The notes beneath the pieces were generated by a model. That model did no database searches. It saw only the letters and a program-made list of their open reading frames with translations, and was not told where the DNA came from. A program made the translations under genes and the position numbers. A stretch of DNA of 64,000 bases from DATJZG01 sp035499295 (GTDB lineage: Bacteria; Myxococcota; Myxococcia; Myxococcales; Anaeromyxobacteraceae): assembly GCA_035499295.1 (NCBI GenBank), contig DATJZG010000178.1:1-64000 (forward strand), read 5' to 3'. Shown one piece after another: positions 16,169 to 26,826 of the stretch (position 1 is the first letter of the stretch; each line of letters starts with the position of its first letter).

Positions 16169-17308
16169 TCACTTCCCCGACGGAACCTTCCCGTCGACGC
16201 CCTTCACGTAGAAGTTGATGGCGCCGTTCCACTTGTCGTCGGCGACCACGTTCTTCGCGAGCACTTCCTTGCCGGTGTTGTCGTAGAGCGGTCCCTTGAA
16301 GACGGCCACCGTCCCGTTCTTGAGCCCTTCCCGAGCGTCCTCGACCTTCTTCTTGGTGGAGGCCGGGACGAAGGCCGCGATGGACACGAACTCGGGCAGC
16401 CCCTCCTTCACGCCCCACTTCGTGGTCTCCGTCTTCCAGGTCTTGTTGAGGACGTCGTTGATGGCCTTCTCGTAGTAGAGGCCCCAGTTCAGACGGCAGG
16501 AGCCGAGGTGGGCCTTGGGGGCGAAGGCGCTCATGTCGCTGTCCCAGCCGAAGGCGTACTTGCCGTTCTTCTCGGCCGCCTGGAGCACCGCGGTGGAGTC
16601 GGTGTTCTGCAGGAGGACGTCGGCGTGCTGGTTGATGAGCGATTGTGCCGCCTCGGTCTCCTTGGGCGGATCGAACCAGCTGCTCACCCAGACCACCTTG
16701 GTCTTCACCTTCGGGTTGACGCTCTGGGCGCCGAGGGTGAAGGCGTTGATGTTCCGCAGCACCTCGGGGATGGGGAAGGAGGCGACGAAGCCGATGACGT
16801 TTGTCTTCGTCATCTCGCCGGCGATGATCCCCGCGAGGTAGGCGTCTTCGTAGAAGCGACCCTCGTACACCCGGAGGTTCGGGCCGGTCTTGTAGCCGGT
16901 GGCGTGCTCGAAGTAGACGTCCGGATGATCCCTCGCGACCTTCTCCATGGCGTCGCCGAAGCCGAAGGAGGTGGCGAAGATGACCTTGTTCCCCTGCGCC
17001 ACCAGGTCCCGGATGACGCGCTCCGCGTCCGGGCCCTCGGGAACCTTCTCCACGTAGGTGGTCTTGATCTTGTCGCCGAACTTCTGCTCGACGTACTTGC
17101 GGCCGAGGTCGTGCGCGAAGGTCCAGCCGGCGTCACCAACTGGCCCCACGTAAACGAAGGCCACCTTGAGAGGCTCGGGCTTCGGTGCCGCCTGGGCCGC
17201 CGGCGCCTCGGGCTTCTTCGGCTCTTCTTGCTTCGCGCACCCCACCAGGCTCGCTGCCCCGACGAGGACGCAGAGGGCCAGGTGCTTCATCATCGAACGC
17301 CTTTCCAT
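16169..17308 (-). CDS. BMP-family nucleoside/purine ABC transporter, substrate-binding lipoprotein (system 1)
   Basis: A 379-residue lipoprotein with a short positive N-terminus, a hydrophobic stretch and the lipobox SLVGC, followed by a charged Lys/Pro/Ala-rich spacer. The body is a Med/BMP (PnrA) basic membrane protein fold: KVAFVYVGPVGDAGWTFAHD, FATSFGFGDAM, AGIIAGEMTKTNVIGFV and NTDSTAVLQ. BMP proteins bind purine nucleosides or nucleobases for import. ATG at 17308 is preceded by GAGGAG; a later ATG at 17293 is an alternative. It is the last gene of the minus-strand run ATPase, permease, permease, BMP, 66 bp after the second permease. Confidence 0.88.
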   Translation of the reverse strand: MERRSMMKHLALCVLVGAASLVGCAKQEEPKKPEAPAAQAAPKPEPLKVAFVYVGPVGDAGWTFAHDLGRKYVEQKFGDKIKTTYVEKVPEGPDAERVIRDLVAQGNKVIFATSFGFGDAMEKVARDHPDVYFEHATGYKTGPNLRVYEGRFYEDAYLAGIIAGEMTKTNVIGFVASFPIPEVLRNINAFTLGAQSVNPKVKTKVVWVSSWFDPPKETEAAQSLINQHADVLLQNTDSTAVLQAAEKNGKYAFGWDSDMSAFAPKAHLGSCRLNWGLYYEKAINDVLNKTWKTETTKWGVKEGLPEFVSIAAFVPASTKKKVEDAREGLKNGTVAVFKGPLYDNTGKEVLAKNVVADDKWNGAINFYVKGVDGKVPSGK

Positions 17309-17374
17309 GAACGCAGTTCTCCTCAACGGTTGGGGTTGGTGGCGGGAAGCGCGGATTATGCCGCTCCCCGCGGA

Positions 17375-18295
17375 TCACAAGCTCGGAAAAAAGGGTTTGC
17401 CCAAGGAGGCCGGCATGTTCAGGCGAATCCAGGCCGGGTTGCGCGAGATCAGGACGAGGACCACGACGGTCGAGAGGTACGGCAGCATGCTCATGAGCTG
17501 GTTGGCGATGTCGACGCCCATTCCCTGCAGGTGGAGTTGCACCATGGTGACGCCGCCGAACAGGTAAGCGCCGAGGAGCACGCGGGCCGGCCGCCAAGTG
17601 GCGAAGACCGTGAGCGCGAGCGCGATCCAGCCGCGACCGGCCACCATTCCCTCCACCCACAGGGGCGCGTAGGCGACCGAGAAGTAGGCCCCCGCCACCC
17701 CGCAGAGGGCACCGCCCACGACCACCGCCAGCAGGCGTATTCGCCGCACCGGGTAGCCGAGCGCGTGGGCCGACTCCGGGGCCTCCCCGATGGCCCGGAG
17801 GACCAGCCCGGCGCGCGTCCGGTAGAGGAACCAGGCGATCGCCAGAGCGGCGCCGATGGCGCCGTAGACCAGCGGGTGCTGCCGGAAGAATGCCGGCCCA
17901 ACGAAGGGAAGGTCGCTCAGGAACGGCACCGAGTAGTTCGGGCGCTCCGCCAGCTTCTTGCCCACGTAGTCGACGCCGATGAAGGCCGAGAACCCCCCCC
18001 CGAAGAGGCTCACCGCGAGTCCGGTGGCGTACTGGTTGGTGTTGAGCCAGATGACGAGCCAGCCGAAGCAGGCGGCCACCGCCCCGCCGGCCACCGCGCC
18101 GGCGGCGAAGCCGGCCCAGTCGTTCCCGGTGTGAAAGGCCACCGCGAAGCCGGCGAAGGCGGCGACGAGCATCGTGCCCTCGGCTCCCAGGTTCAGGATG
18201 CCCACCTTCTCGTTGATGAGCAGGCCGAGCCCGGCGATGGCGAGCGGAGTCCCGGCGTTGAGCGTCGCCGCGAGGAGCGATGCGAACTCGTTCAC
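17375..18295 (-). CDS. Nucleoside ABC transporter permease 2 (system 1)
   Basis: A 306-residue polytopic membrane protein of the BPD_transp_2 (RbsC/LivH-like) class, with about eight hydrophobic helices. The N-terminal ...GLLINEKVGILNLGAEGTM motif is the hallmark of NupC/RnsD-type nucleoside permeases. The GTG start at 18295 overlaps the stop of permease 1 by GTGA. It would form a heterodimeric channel with permease 1, driven by the double-domain ATPase upstream. Confidence 0.9.
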   Translation of the reverse strand: MNEFASLLAATLNAGTPLAIAGLGLLINEKVGILNLGAEGTMLVAAFAGFAVAFHTGNDWAGFAAGAVAGGAVAACFGWLVIWLNTNQYATGLAVSLFGGGFSAFIGVDYVGKKLAERPNYSVPFLSDLPFVGPAFFRQHPLVYGAIGAALAIAWFLYRTRAGLVLRAIGEAPESAHALGYPVRRIRLLAVVVGGALCGVAGAYFSVAYAPLWVEGMVAGRGWIALALTVFATWRPARVLLGAYLFGGVTMVQLHLQGMGVDIANQLMSMLPYLSTVVVLVLISRNPAWIRLNMPASLGKPFFPSL

Positions 18296-19365
18296 GCGGA
18301 CCTCCGCCAGCGCAGACGGAAGAGGATGAAGGTGTCGCAGGCGAGGAGGCTGAAGAGGAGGACCCCCTGGAAGACTCCGGAGAGCGCCGAGGGCAGCCCG
18401 ACCCGCGACTGCGCCAGCTCCCCGCCGATGAGGAACATGGAGAGGAGCACGCTCGCGAGCACGCACCCCAGGGGGTGGAGGCGCCCCACGAACGCGACGA
18501 TGATGGCGGTGAACCCGTACCCGGAGGCGACGTAGGGGGTGAGTTGTCCCATGGGCCCGGCCACCTCGAAGGCTCCCGCCACTCCGGCGAGACCGCCGGA
18601 GAGCAGCAGCGTGGTCCACAGGGCCGATCGCGATGAGAAGCCGGCGTAGCGGGCGGCGGCGGGGGCAGGGCCTCCCACCTGGAGCTGGATGCCGCGGTGC
18701 ATCCGGAACATGAAGGCCCACATCGCCCCGGCGGTGGCGAGCGCCAGCAGGAACCCGAAGTGGACGCGCATGCCCGGGAGGAGGCGCGGCAGCTCCGTCT
18801 GGGGGGCGAAGTTCACCGTCTGGGGGAAGTTGAAGCCGTGCGGGTCCTTCCAGGGCCCGAAAACTAGGTAGCTGAGGAGGAGGTTGGCGACGTAGACGAG
18901 CATCAGGCTCACCAGGATCTCGCTCGCGTGGAAGCGGTCGCGCAGGAAGGCGACGATACCCGCCCAGAGCGCGCCTCCGAGCGCCCCGGCCACCGTCACG
19001 AGCGGGAAGAATGCCCAGCGGTGGATTCCGATCGCCTCGTCGGTCACGAAGAGTGCGAGCCACCCGCCCGCGATCGCGCCCAGGAGGTACTGACCCTCGG
19101 CGCCGATGTTCCACACGTTGGAGCGGTAGCAAAGGGAGAGCCCGAGCGAGATGAGGATGAGCGGGGTGGCCTTGAGGGCGAGCTCGGTGAGGGCGCGCGT
19201 GCCGTTGAAGGGCTCGATCAGGAAGACCGCGAGCCCGCGGGCCGGATCTTTGCCCAGCGCCGCGAAGAGGAGGCCGGCCAGCCCCACGGTGATCACGAGC
19301 GCCACGAGCGGAGAGAGGACGCTCATCTGCAGGGACGGGACCGGCCGCGGCTCGAGCTCGATCAC
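18292..19365 (-). CDS. Nucleoside ABC transporter permease 1 (system 1)
   Basis: A 357-residue permease with about ten hydrophobic segments and the family motif SLCYRSNVWNIGAEGQYLLG near residue 80. Sequences such as FRDRFHASEILVSLML-type cytoplasmic loops and ASGYGFTAIIVAFVGRLHP are typical of the RnsC/NupP half of BMP transporters. GTG at 19365 overlaps the ATPase stop (GTGA), and this gene overlaps permease 2 by the same 4 bp, so all three are probably translated in a coupled manner. Confidence 0.9.
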   Translation of the reverse strand: MIELEPRPVPSLQMSVLSPLVALVITVGLAGLLFAALGKDPARGLAVFLIEPFNGTRALTELALKATPLILISLGLSLCYRSNVWNIGAEGQYLLGAIAGGWLALFVTDEAIGIHRWAFFPLVTVAGALGGALWAGIVAFLRDRFHASEILVSLMLVYVANLLLSYLVFGPWKDPHGFNFPQTVNFAPQTELPRLLPGMRVHFGFLLALATAGAMWAFMFRMHRGIQLQVGGPAPAAARYAGFSSRSALWTTLLLSGGLAGVAGAFEVAGPMGQLTPYVASGYGFTAIIVAFVGRLHPLGCVLASVLLSMFLIGGELAQSRVGLPSALSGVFQGVLLFSLLACDTFILFRLRWRRSA

Positions 19366-20930
19366 CCTGCCTCCCCGACGGCGGCCTCGGGCTCGGCCGG
19401 CCACAGGCCGCTCATCCACTCGCCGATGAGCTCCCGGCTGGCCGCGGAGGTGGCGATGGGGGGAGAGAGGCGGCCCTTCGATATCACGTAAAGCCGGTCC
19501 GTCACCTCGAAGAGCTCCTCCAACTCCTCCGAGACGACGAGCACCGCGCAGCCCGAATCACGCAGGGCGATGAGCTCCGCGCGGATCTGGGCCGCGGCCC
19601 CGACGTCCACGCCCCAGGTCGGCTGGGCGACGATGAGCATCCGAGGCACCGCGTCGATCTCGCGCCCGACGATGTACTTCTGCAGGTTGCCACCCGAGAG
19701 GCTCTTCGCCACCGCGGCCGGGCCGGAGGCCTTGACGCGGAAGCGGTCGAGGATGCCCGCCGTCTGCCTCCGCAGCGCGCCCCGGTCGATCCAGCCGAGT
19801 GCCCGGAGGGACTCGCGCCGGGTGAGGAGCAGGTTGAGGGCGAGGGAGAGGGTGGGGACTGCCCCCCGGCCGAGGCGCTCCTCCGGTACGAAGTGGAGCC
19901 CGTGGCGCCGCCTCCCGCCTGCGGTCATCCGTCCTATGCCGGTGCCGAAGAGCTCGACGGCGTCCGGGTCGGGGCGCGGATCCTCGCCGGAGAGCGCCGC
20001 CAGCAGCTCCTGCTGGCCGTTGCCGGACACGCCGGCGATGCCGACGATCTCTCCCTCGTGGACGTCGAGGGAGATCCTCTCCAGGTTGACTCCGAAGCGA
20101 TCGTGCCGCGGGAGCGTCAGCTCCCGGACGCGCAGCGCCAGCGCGCCCGGCTGCGGCTCCCGGTGGATGAGCTTCGGGGGGGCGATCCCGATCATGAGAC
20201 GAGAGAGGCTGGTCGTCGTCTCCTGCATGGGGTCGCAGGTGCCGGTGACCCTCCCGGCGCGCAGCGCCGTGCACTGGTGGCAGAGGGTGCGGATCTCGTC
20301 GAGCTTGTGGCTGATGTAGAGGATCGAGCAGCCGGTGGCTGCGAGCTGGCGAAGGGTGACGAAGAGCCTGTCGACGGCCTGGGGGGTGAGGACCGAGGTG
20401 GGCTCGTCGAGGATGAGGAGCTGGGGGCTGGTGAGCAGCGCGCGAACGATCTCCACCCGCTGCCTCTCCCCCACCGAGAGGGTGTGCACCGGGCGCTTGG
20501 GATCGAGCTCCAGCCCGTACTCATCGGCCTTGCGCTGCATGCTCTCGGTGACGGCTTTGAGTCCCACCCTGGACGAGAGGCCGAGCCAGACGTTCTCGGC
20601 GACGGTGAGGGTGTCGAAGAGCGAGAAGTGCTGGAACACCATCGCGATCCCGAGCTCGCGCGCCTGGTGCGGGTTGCGGATCTGGACCGGCTCCCCGTTC
20701 CAGCGGATCACCCCGGCGTCCGGGCGGACGGCGCCGTAGATGATCTTCATCAACGTGGACTTGCCGGCCCCGTTCTCTCCCAGCACCGAGTGGATCTCGC
20801 CTGGCTGGACGACGAGCGACACGTCGTCGTTCGCCAAGAGCGTCCCGTAGCGCTTGGTGATGTGCTCCAGCTGCAGCCGGGGAGCGGTCACGATCTCGAG
20901 GCCCTCGTCGGCGGTGCCAAAGCTCGGCAT
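19362..20930 (-). CDS. Nucleoside ABC transporter ATPase, two-domain (system 1)
   Basis: A 522-residue protein with two ABC domains in tandem, like RbsA/XylG and BMP-transporter ATPases. Domain 1 has Walker A GENGAGKST, signature LSVGERQRVEI and Walker B LLILDEPTSVLTP. Domain 2 has the degenerate Walker A GVSGNGQQEL normal for this family, LSGGNLQK and IVAQPTWGVDVG. ATG at 20930 is chosen; GTG at 20891 with an upstream AGGG is an alternative that removes 13 residues. It heads the system 1 operon and diverges from a deaminase gene across about 60 bp. Confidence 0.9.
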   Translation of the reverse strand: MPSFGTADEGLEIVTAPRLQLEHITKRYGTLLANDDVSLVVQPGEIHSVLGENGAGKSTLMKIIYGAVRPDAGVIRWNGEPVQIRNPHQARELGIAMVFQHFSLFDTLTVAENVWLGLSSRVGLKAVTESMQRKADEYGLELDPKRPVHTLSVGERQRVEIVRALLTSPQLLILDEPTSVLTPQAVDRLFVTLRQLAATGCSILYISHKLDEIRTLCHQCTALRAGRVTGTCDPMQETTTSLSRLMIGIAPPKLIHREPQPGALALRVRELTLPRHDRFGVNLERISLDVHEGEIVGIAGVSGNGQQELLAALSGEDPRPDPDAVELFGTGIGRMTAGGRRRHGLHFVPEERLGRGAVPTLSLALNLLLTRRESLRALGWIDRGALRRQTAGILDRFRVKASGPAAVAKSLSGGNLQKYIVGREIDAVPRMLIVAQPTWGVDVGAAAQIRAELIALRDSGCAVLVVSEELEELFEVTDRLYVISKGRLSPPIATSAASRELIGEWMSGLWPAEPEAAVGEAG

Positions 20931-20991
20931 ACTAGCTGGGCGCGGTGGGGCGGGACAGGGCTGATTGGAGCCCCTTTCGATCGAGGCCGGG

Positions 20992-21510
20992 ATGGCGGGC
21001 AAGGTGCCGGGATCGGCGACGAGCGCCGGGGCGACGAGCGACGAGGCCCTGTTGCGGCAGGCGCTGGCGGTGGCCGGGCGCGCGCGCGAGCACGGGAATC
21101 ACCCCTTCGGCGCCATCCTGGTGGGGCCGGCGGGTGAGGTCCTCCTGGAACAGGAGAACGGCTACCTGCCAGCGCAGGACATGACGGCCCACGCGGAGCG
21201 GTTGCTCGCCACGCGCGCCTCTCAGGCCTATCGCCCCGAATTCCTCGCCTCCTGCGCCATGTTCAGCTCCGCCGAGCCTTGCGCGATGTGTGCCGGGGCG
21301 GCCTACTGGTCGGGGATCGGGCGCGTCGTCTACGGCCTGAGCGAGCGGCGCCTCCGGGAGATCACCGGCGCTCATCCCGAGAACCCCACCCTGGACCTGC
21401 CCTGCCGTGCCGTCTTCGCCTCCGGCCAGCGCCGAGTCGAGGTGGTGGGCCCGCTGCTCGAGGACGAGGCTGCGGCGGTGCACGCCGGAGCCTGGGAGCG
21501 CCCGCCCTGA
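20992..21510 (+). CDS. Nucleoside/nucleobase deaminase, CDA fold
   Basis: A 172-residue zinc deaminase with HAE (H67, E69) and PCAMC (C97, C100), plus NHPFGAILV before the active site. The C-terminal part includes GLSERRLREITG and a Leu-Asp-Leu-Pro-Cys-Arg segment. COG0590-type enzymes act on guanine, cytosine or adenosine in tRNA; the transporter context favours a free base or nucleoside. ATG at 20992 follows GAGG; a TTG 27 nt upstream is also in frame. It is distinct from guaD at 13797-14267, so the island has two CDA-fold deaminases. Confidence 0.78.
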   Translation: MAGKVPGSATSAGATSDEALLRQALAVAGRAREHGNHPFGAILVGPAGEVLLEQENGYLPAQDMTAHAERLLATRASQAYRPEFLASCAMFSSAEPCAMCAGAAYWSGIGRVVYGLSERRLREITGAHPENPTLDLPCRAVFASGQRRVEVVGPLLEDEAAAVHAGAWERPP

Positions 21511-21652
21511 GGGTCGGGGGGTGCGCCGGGTGGGGGAGGCCGTCCGGCGGAGTCCACGCAAGCGCTGTGCCGGGGTCCTGCACGATCGGCGCTCAACCGC
21601 CTGCACGCTAGGCGCGCAGGCCACGCCGACGCGGCGAGCCGTCAGGTTGCGC

Positions 21653-21681
21653 TTGTCGGGACCGTTCCGAAACTGTAGAAC
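21653..21681 (+). promoter_or_regulatory. Putative sigma-70 promoter for the Tsx-like gene
   Basis: TTGTCG, a 17-nt spacer and TAGAAC resemble a housekeeping -35/-10 pair. The -10 ends 35 nt before the GTG start of the Tsx-like porin gene. Confidence 0.4.
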
Positions 21682-21716
21682 GAGCCGTTCTTTGCCAAGC
21701 CTCGGAGGGGCTTCCC

Positions 21717-22538
21717 GTGATTACACATCGAGTCAAGTTCGCCGCAATCGCCGTCGTCGCCGCCGCCACCCTCGCATCCGCGCCGTCGCGCGCGGTGGCG
21801 CAGACCGACGTGGAGAAGGAGTTCATTGGATTCACCACCACCAACATGCAGTTCCTCTACGGGTGGGCCTTCAACGACAACCTGCTCGGCTACAACCCGC
21901 CGAGCCGGGAGATGATGACGCTGACCTTCAACAACTTCACTGAGTGGAAATACGGCGACAGCTTCTTCTTCGCCGACTTCTACAGCGGCAACAACCTGAA
22001 CGGGACCGGAACGAATGCCGAGCTCTATGCCGAGTGGCACCCGCGCGTGTTCATCAACCGCCTCCTCGGCGACAAGAACCCCGTCCTCGGGTTCATCCGG
22101 AACTACGGCCTCGCCTTCGAGGTGAACCAGACCTACGGGTTCCAGGCCTACCTCGCCGGCGTGGGCATGGACTTCCAGCTGCCCGGGTACCTGAACGTCG
22201 GCATGAACTTCTACTGGCGCTACAGCGCCATCACCGGTGGCTTCACGCAGTACCAGAACACCTGGCAGTTCAGCCCGTTCTGGACGCTGCCGTTCAGCAC
22301 CGGCCCGATTCCCTGGCTCTTCACCGGCTTCGTCGACATCTTCGAGAACCCGAACGGCCACATCGACGTCCTGGCCCAGCCCGAGCTCATGATCGACCTG
22401 CTCGGCCTCGTCGGTGGACGGCGCGACCGCCTCTACTTCGGCACCGAGTGGTACATCCACTGCTACCAGAACCCGGTGAACGGGCTGCAGAAGACGGTCT
22501 CGTCGCCGCAGGTCCTCGTGCAGTGGGTCATCCACTAG
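21717..22538 (+). CDS. Tsx/OmpK-like nucleoside-specific outer-membrane channel
   Basis: A 273-residue exported protein. The first 28 residues are a signal peptide ending ...SRAVAQ. The rest is rich in aromatic-flanked alternating strands such as NFTEWKYGDSFFFADFY, LYAEWHPRVFINRLLG, MNFYWRYSAITGG and LYFGTEWYIHCYQN, which match the 12-strand Tsx/OmpK channel family, including the terminal aromatic-containing strand. Tsx admits nucleosides across the outer membrane. GTG at 21717 has GGAGGGG 6 nt upstream. Its position between two nucleoside ABC transporters and next to UraA supports the role. Confidence 0.82.
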   Translation: MITHRVKFAAIAVVAAATLASAPSRAVAQTDVEKEFIGFTTTNMQFLYGWAFNDNLLGYNPPSREMMTLTFNNFTEWKYGDSFFFADFYSGNNLNGTGTNAELYAEWHPRVFINRLLGDKNPVLGFIRNYGLAFEVNQTYGFQAYLAGVGMDFQLPGYLNVGMNFYWRYSAITGGFTQYQNTWQFSPFWTLPFSTGPIPWLFTGFVDIFENPNGHIDVLAQPELMIDLLGLVGGRRDRLYFGTEWYIHCYQNPVNGLQKTVSSPQVLVQWVIH

Positions 22539-22553
22539 CCTGCTCTCGATCCG

Positions 22554-22587
22554 CGCTGCGCCGGAAGGTGGGCCTTCCGGCGCAGCG
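22554..22587. terminator. Perfect 15-bp hairpin after the Tsx-like gene
   Basis: A perfect inverted repeat, arms CGCTGCGCCGGAAGG and its complement, with a TGGG loop, starts 16 nt after the porin stop and ends 37 nt before uraA. No U-run follows, so it may terminate weakly or act as an mRNA stabiliser that separates porin from permease levels. Confidence 0.6.
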
Positions 22588-22624
22588 GGCGTTCCTTCCG
22601 ATCGTGGCCCGCCCAGGAGATCCC

Positions 22625-23932
22625 ATGCGCGCACGCACCATCGGCGTGGACGAGCGAGTCCCGCTCCTCCAGTCCGTTCCGCTGTCGCTGCAGCACCTCT
22701 TCGCCATGTTCGGGGCCACGGTGCTCGTGCCCTTTCTGGTGGGGCTCGACACCTCGGTGACGCTGTTCTCGAGCGGCGTGGGCACGCTGCTCTACATCGC
22801 GGTGACGAAGGGCAAGATCCCGGCCTACCTGGGTTCGTCCTTCGCCTTCATCGCCGCCCTGTCCGGCATCCTGGCGGTGAAGCCCGGACAGGTCGCCCCC
22901 GACGACCGCATCGCGCTGGCCATGGGGGGCTGCGTGACCGTCGGTGTCGTTTACATCCTGGTGTCGCTCGCCATCGCCAAGTTCGGCAGCGAATGGATCG
23001 AGAAGCTCCTCCCGCCCGTGGTGATCGGGCCGGTGGTCATGGTAATCGGGCTCGGTCTCGCCGGCGTCGCCGTCAACGTGATGGCGATGCAGGGCGGTAC
23101 CGGCACCTACCACCCAGAGTTCTTCCGTGTGGCGCTCGCTGCGCTCGTCATCGCCATCCTGGCAGCGGTGTTCCTGAAGGGGTTCCTGGGCGTCATCCCC
23201 GTCCTCATCGGCATCATCGGCGGGTACGCGGTGGCGCTCGTCGCCGGCCAGGTGAACCTGGGCGGCGTGACCGCGGCCCGGACGTTCGCCGTCCCGCACT
23301 TCGTCTTCCCCAAGTTCGACCTGGGCGTGATGCTCACCCTGGCTCCGATTTCGCTGGTGGTGATCACCGAGCACATCGGCCACCTGGTGGTGACGGGGAA
23401 CGTGGTGGGCAAGGACTTCATGAAGAACCCGGGCCTCCACCGCTCGCTCGGCGGTGACGGCGTGGCCACCGCCTTCGCCGGTCTGGTGGGTGGCCCTCCC
23501 AACACCACCTACGGCGAGAACATCGGCGTCATGGCCATCACCCGAGTCTTCAGCGTCTGGGTGATCGGTGGCGCCGCGGTGCTCGCCATCGCCCTGTCCT
23601 TCTTCCCCGCCGTGGGCGCTCTCATCCGCAGCATCCCGACGCAGGTGATGGGCGGGATCTGCATCCTGCTCTTCGGGATCATCGCCGCCGCCGGCCTGCG
23701 CATGCTCGTGGACGCCAGGGTCGACTTCGCGAGCAAGCGCAACCTCATCATCACCTCGGTGATCCTGGTCATCGGCATCGGCGGCGCCAGGATCCACCTC
23801 GGATCGGTGGAACTGGGGGAGATGTCGCTCGCCACCTACGTCGGCATCCTCCTCAACCTGGTGCTGCCGCGCGGGATCGACGTCGCCGACCAGGAGGCGG
23901 TCGTCACCGCCGAGACCCAGCCGGACGTCTAG
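22625..23932 (+). CDS. uraA: Uracil/xanthine NCS2 permease
   Basis: A 435-residue inner-membrane protein, close to the 429 residues of E. coli UraA, with about 14 hydrophobic segments. Landmarks are VPLSLQHLFAMFGATVLVPFL at the start, TEHIGHLVVTGN (the NCS2 substrate-site glutamate and nearby histidine) and PPNTTYGENIGVMAITRVFS. NCS2 proteins co-transport uracil, xanthine or urate with protons. ATG at 22625 has AGGAGA 5 nt upstream. The precise base is not readable; uracil is suggested by overall UraA similarity, xanthine by the neighbours. Confidence 0.9.
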   Translation: MRARTIGVDERVPLLQSVPLSLQHLFAMFGATVLVPFLVGLDTSVTLFSSGVGTLLYIAVTKGKIPAYLGSSFAFIAALSGILAVKPGQVAPDDRIALAMGGCVTVGVVYILVSLAIAKFGSEWIEKLLPPVVIGPVVMVIGLGLAGVAVNVMAMQGGTGTYHPEFFRVALAALVIAILAAVFLKGFLGVIPVLIGIIGGYAVALVAGQVNLGGVTAARTFAVPHFVFPKFDLGVMLTLAPISLVVITEHIGHLVVTGNVVGKDFMKNPGLHRSLGGDGVATAFAGLVGGPPNTTYGENIGVMAITRVFSVWVIGGAAVLAIALSFFPAVGALIRSIPTQVMGGICILLFGIIAAAGLRMLVDARVDFASKRNLIITSVILVIGIGGARIHLGSVELGEMSLATYVGILLNLVLPRGIDVADQEAVVTAETQPDV

Positions 23933-23945
23933 CGACGGCGACGGT

Positions 23946-25340
<1,395 letters not shown>

Positions 25341-25732
25341 GGCGTACCTCTTATCGCCCCTGCGAGGCCCGCTGCCACCCAACGAAAGTTCGGCGCCCGG
25401 GGGGGGGGAGGCTCCCCCACTCGGCCGCTCCCCGCGGCGCTGCCTGGATCTCGTGCAGCCGCGCCTGCGGGACCGACCAGGTGCCGCCGACTTGGGCGCG
25501 AAAGGCCGCCAATCGAGACGCAGCTCCGTCGGCCCTGCTGGCCCGGGACATGCAACGACCACCTGCGGAAGGGAGGGGAGGGGCCGCTTCATGCCCTCTC
25601 GGGGCCCGACGGCCGCGGTCGGGCGAGCGACGGGGAAAACGCTGCGCCCGCGCGTTCCCGTCGCGGTGGTTCGGCGGTTGGAATTCCGATAGATTCGCTC
25701 GCTCGTTTTCCCACTCGAAGAGGAGACTCCAC
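25341..25732. other. 392-bp divergent intergenic region
   Basis: Separates sdaA (left) from the second BMP gene (right). It contains a run of ten G at 25399-25408 and the sigma-54-like site at 25539-25554. No gene or RNA was recognised. Confidence 0.4.
25539..25554 (+). promoter_or_regulatory. Possible sigma-54 promoter upstream of BMP system 2
   Basis: TGGCCCGGGACATGCA keeps the invariant GG and GC at the right spacing of TGGCACG-N4-TTGCA with two mismatches. It lies about 180 nt before the BMP gene, a distance like that of the ygfK site. In 70% GC DNA such near matches can arise by chance. Confidence 0.3.
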
Positions 25733-26728
25733 ATGCGGAAGATGCTGTTCGCCCTCCTGGCGCTCTTCATCACGTTCGACGGCACCGCGGCGGCACCGAA
25801 GTCCAAGGTGCGCATCGCCCTCATCGTCGAGTCTACGGTGGACGACAAGGGCTGGTGCCAGGCGATGCACGACGCCATCTCCGCGGTCCAGAAGAAGTAC
25901 GGCAACGAGCTCGTGGAGTACAGCTACAGCGAGAAGATGAAGCCGGTCGACGCCGGATCGGCCGCGCGCCAGTACGCCTCCAAGGGGTTCGACGTCATCA
26001 TCGCCCATGGTGCCCAGTACAAGAACCTGGTGCTGGAGATGGCGGAGGAGTTCCCCAAGACCACCTTCGTCTTTGGAACGAGCGCCGACGTCGGGCCAAA
26101 GAACGTCTTCACCTACATGCCCCAGAGCGAGCAAACCGGCTACCTGAACGGCCTCATCGCCGGCGCGGTCACGAAGAGCAACGTCGTCGGCCTGGTGGGA
26201 CCGGTCGACGGCGGGGACGCGGCCCGCTACGACCGCGGCTTCGTGCTCGGCGTCAAGGCGGCCAACCCGAAGGCCGAGGTCAAGGTGGCCCACACCGGCA
26301 GCTTCGGCGATTTCGTGAAGGCCGCCGAGCTGGCCCACACCCAGGTCAAGGCGGGCGCGGACGTGCTCACCGGCTCCTCGCAGCAGGCGGTGGGTGCGCT
26401 GCGCGCCGTCGCCACCTACAAGGATCAGCCCATCTGGTGGGTCGGGCAGGACGTGGCGCAGCTCAAGGTCCCCGAGTCCTTCAAGGTCATCGCCGCCGCA
26501 AGCTACAACTACGCCCCGGTGGTCGAGGCCATCGTCGACAAGCGCCAGGCCGGCGTGCTCGGCGGGGAGAACATTCCGCTCAACTTCGCGAACGGAGGGT
26601 TCGTCTACGAGTTCAACGGCTCCGTCGGGCCGGTGCTGACCCCGCAGCTGCGCAAGCAGGTGGAGTCGGCGAAGGGCGACTTCCAGTCGGGCAAGCTCTC
26701 CCTCGACTGGAAGAGCGTCAAGTTCTAG
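25733..26728 (+). CDS. BMP-family nucleoside/purine ABC transporter, substrate-binding protein (system 2)
   Basis: A 331-residue secreted binding protein. The signal peptide is about residues 1-20 (MRKMLFALLALFITFDGTAA) and has no lipobox cysteine, unlike system 1. The BMP fold is visible in VRIALIVESTVDDKGWCQAMHD, DVIIAHGAQYKNL, FTYMPQSEQTGYLNGLIAG and NFANGGFVYEFNG. ATG at 25733 has AGGAG upstream. It heads a rightward operon with ATPase and two permeases. The two BMP proteins are clearly divergent, so the two systems probably prefer different ligands. Confidence 0.88.
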   Translation: MRKMLFALLALFITFDGTAAAPKSKVRIALIVESTVDDKGWCQAMHDAISAVQKKYGNELVEYSYSEKMKPVDAGSAARQYASKGFDVIIAHGAQYKNLVLEMAEEFPKTTFVFGTSADVGPKNVFTYMPQSEQTGYLNGLIAGAVTKSNVVGLVGPVDGGDAARYDRGFVLGVKAANPKAEVKVAHTGSFGDFVKAAELAHTQVKAGADVLTGSSQQAVGALRAVATYKDQPIWWVGQDVAQLKVPESFKVIAAASYNYAPVVEAIVDKRQAGVLGGENIPLNFANGGFVYEFNGSVGPVLTPQLRKQVESAKGDFQSGKLSLDWKSVKF

Positions 26729-26826
26729 CCCGGAGCTCCGGAGCGGCCGCACTCCCGGAGCCGTCGCCGCGCGGCGGCGGTTCCGGCGTTCGCGGCGACG
26801 TCCGGCGGCCTCACCCTCGGTCGGCC

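Noticed and set aside
25399..25408. Run of ten G as a possible phase-variation tract
   Set aside because: It lies outside any supported coding region and 330 bp from the nearest rightward start; a single homopolymer in 70% GC DNA is weak evidence.
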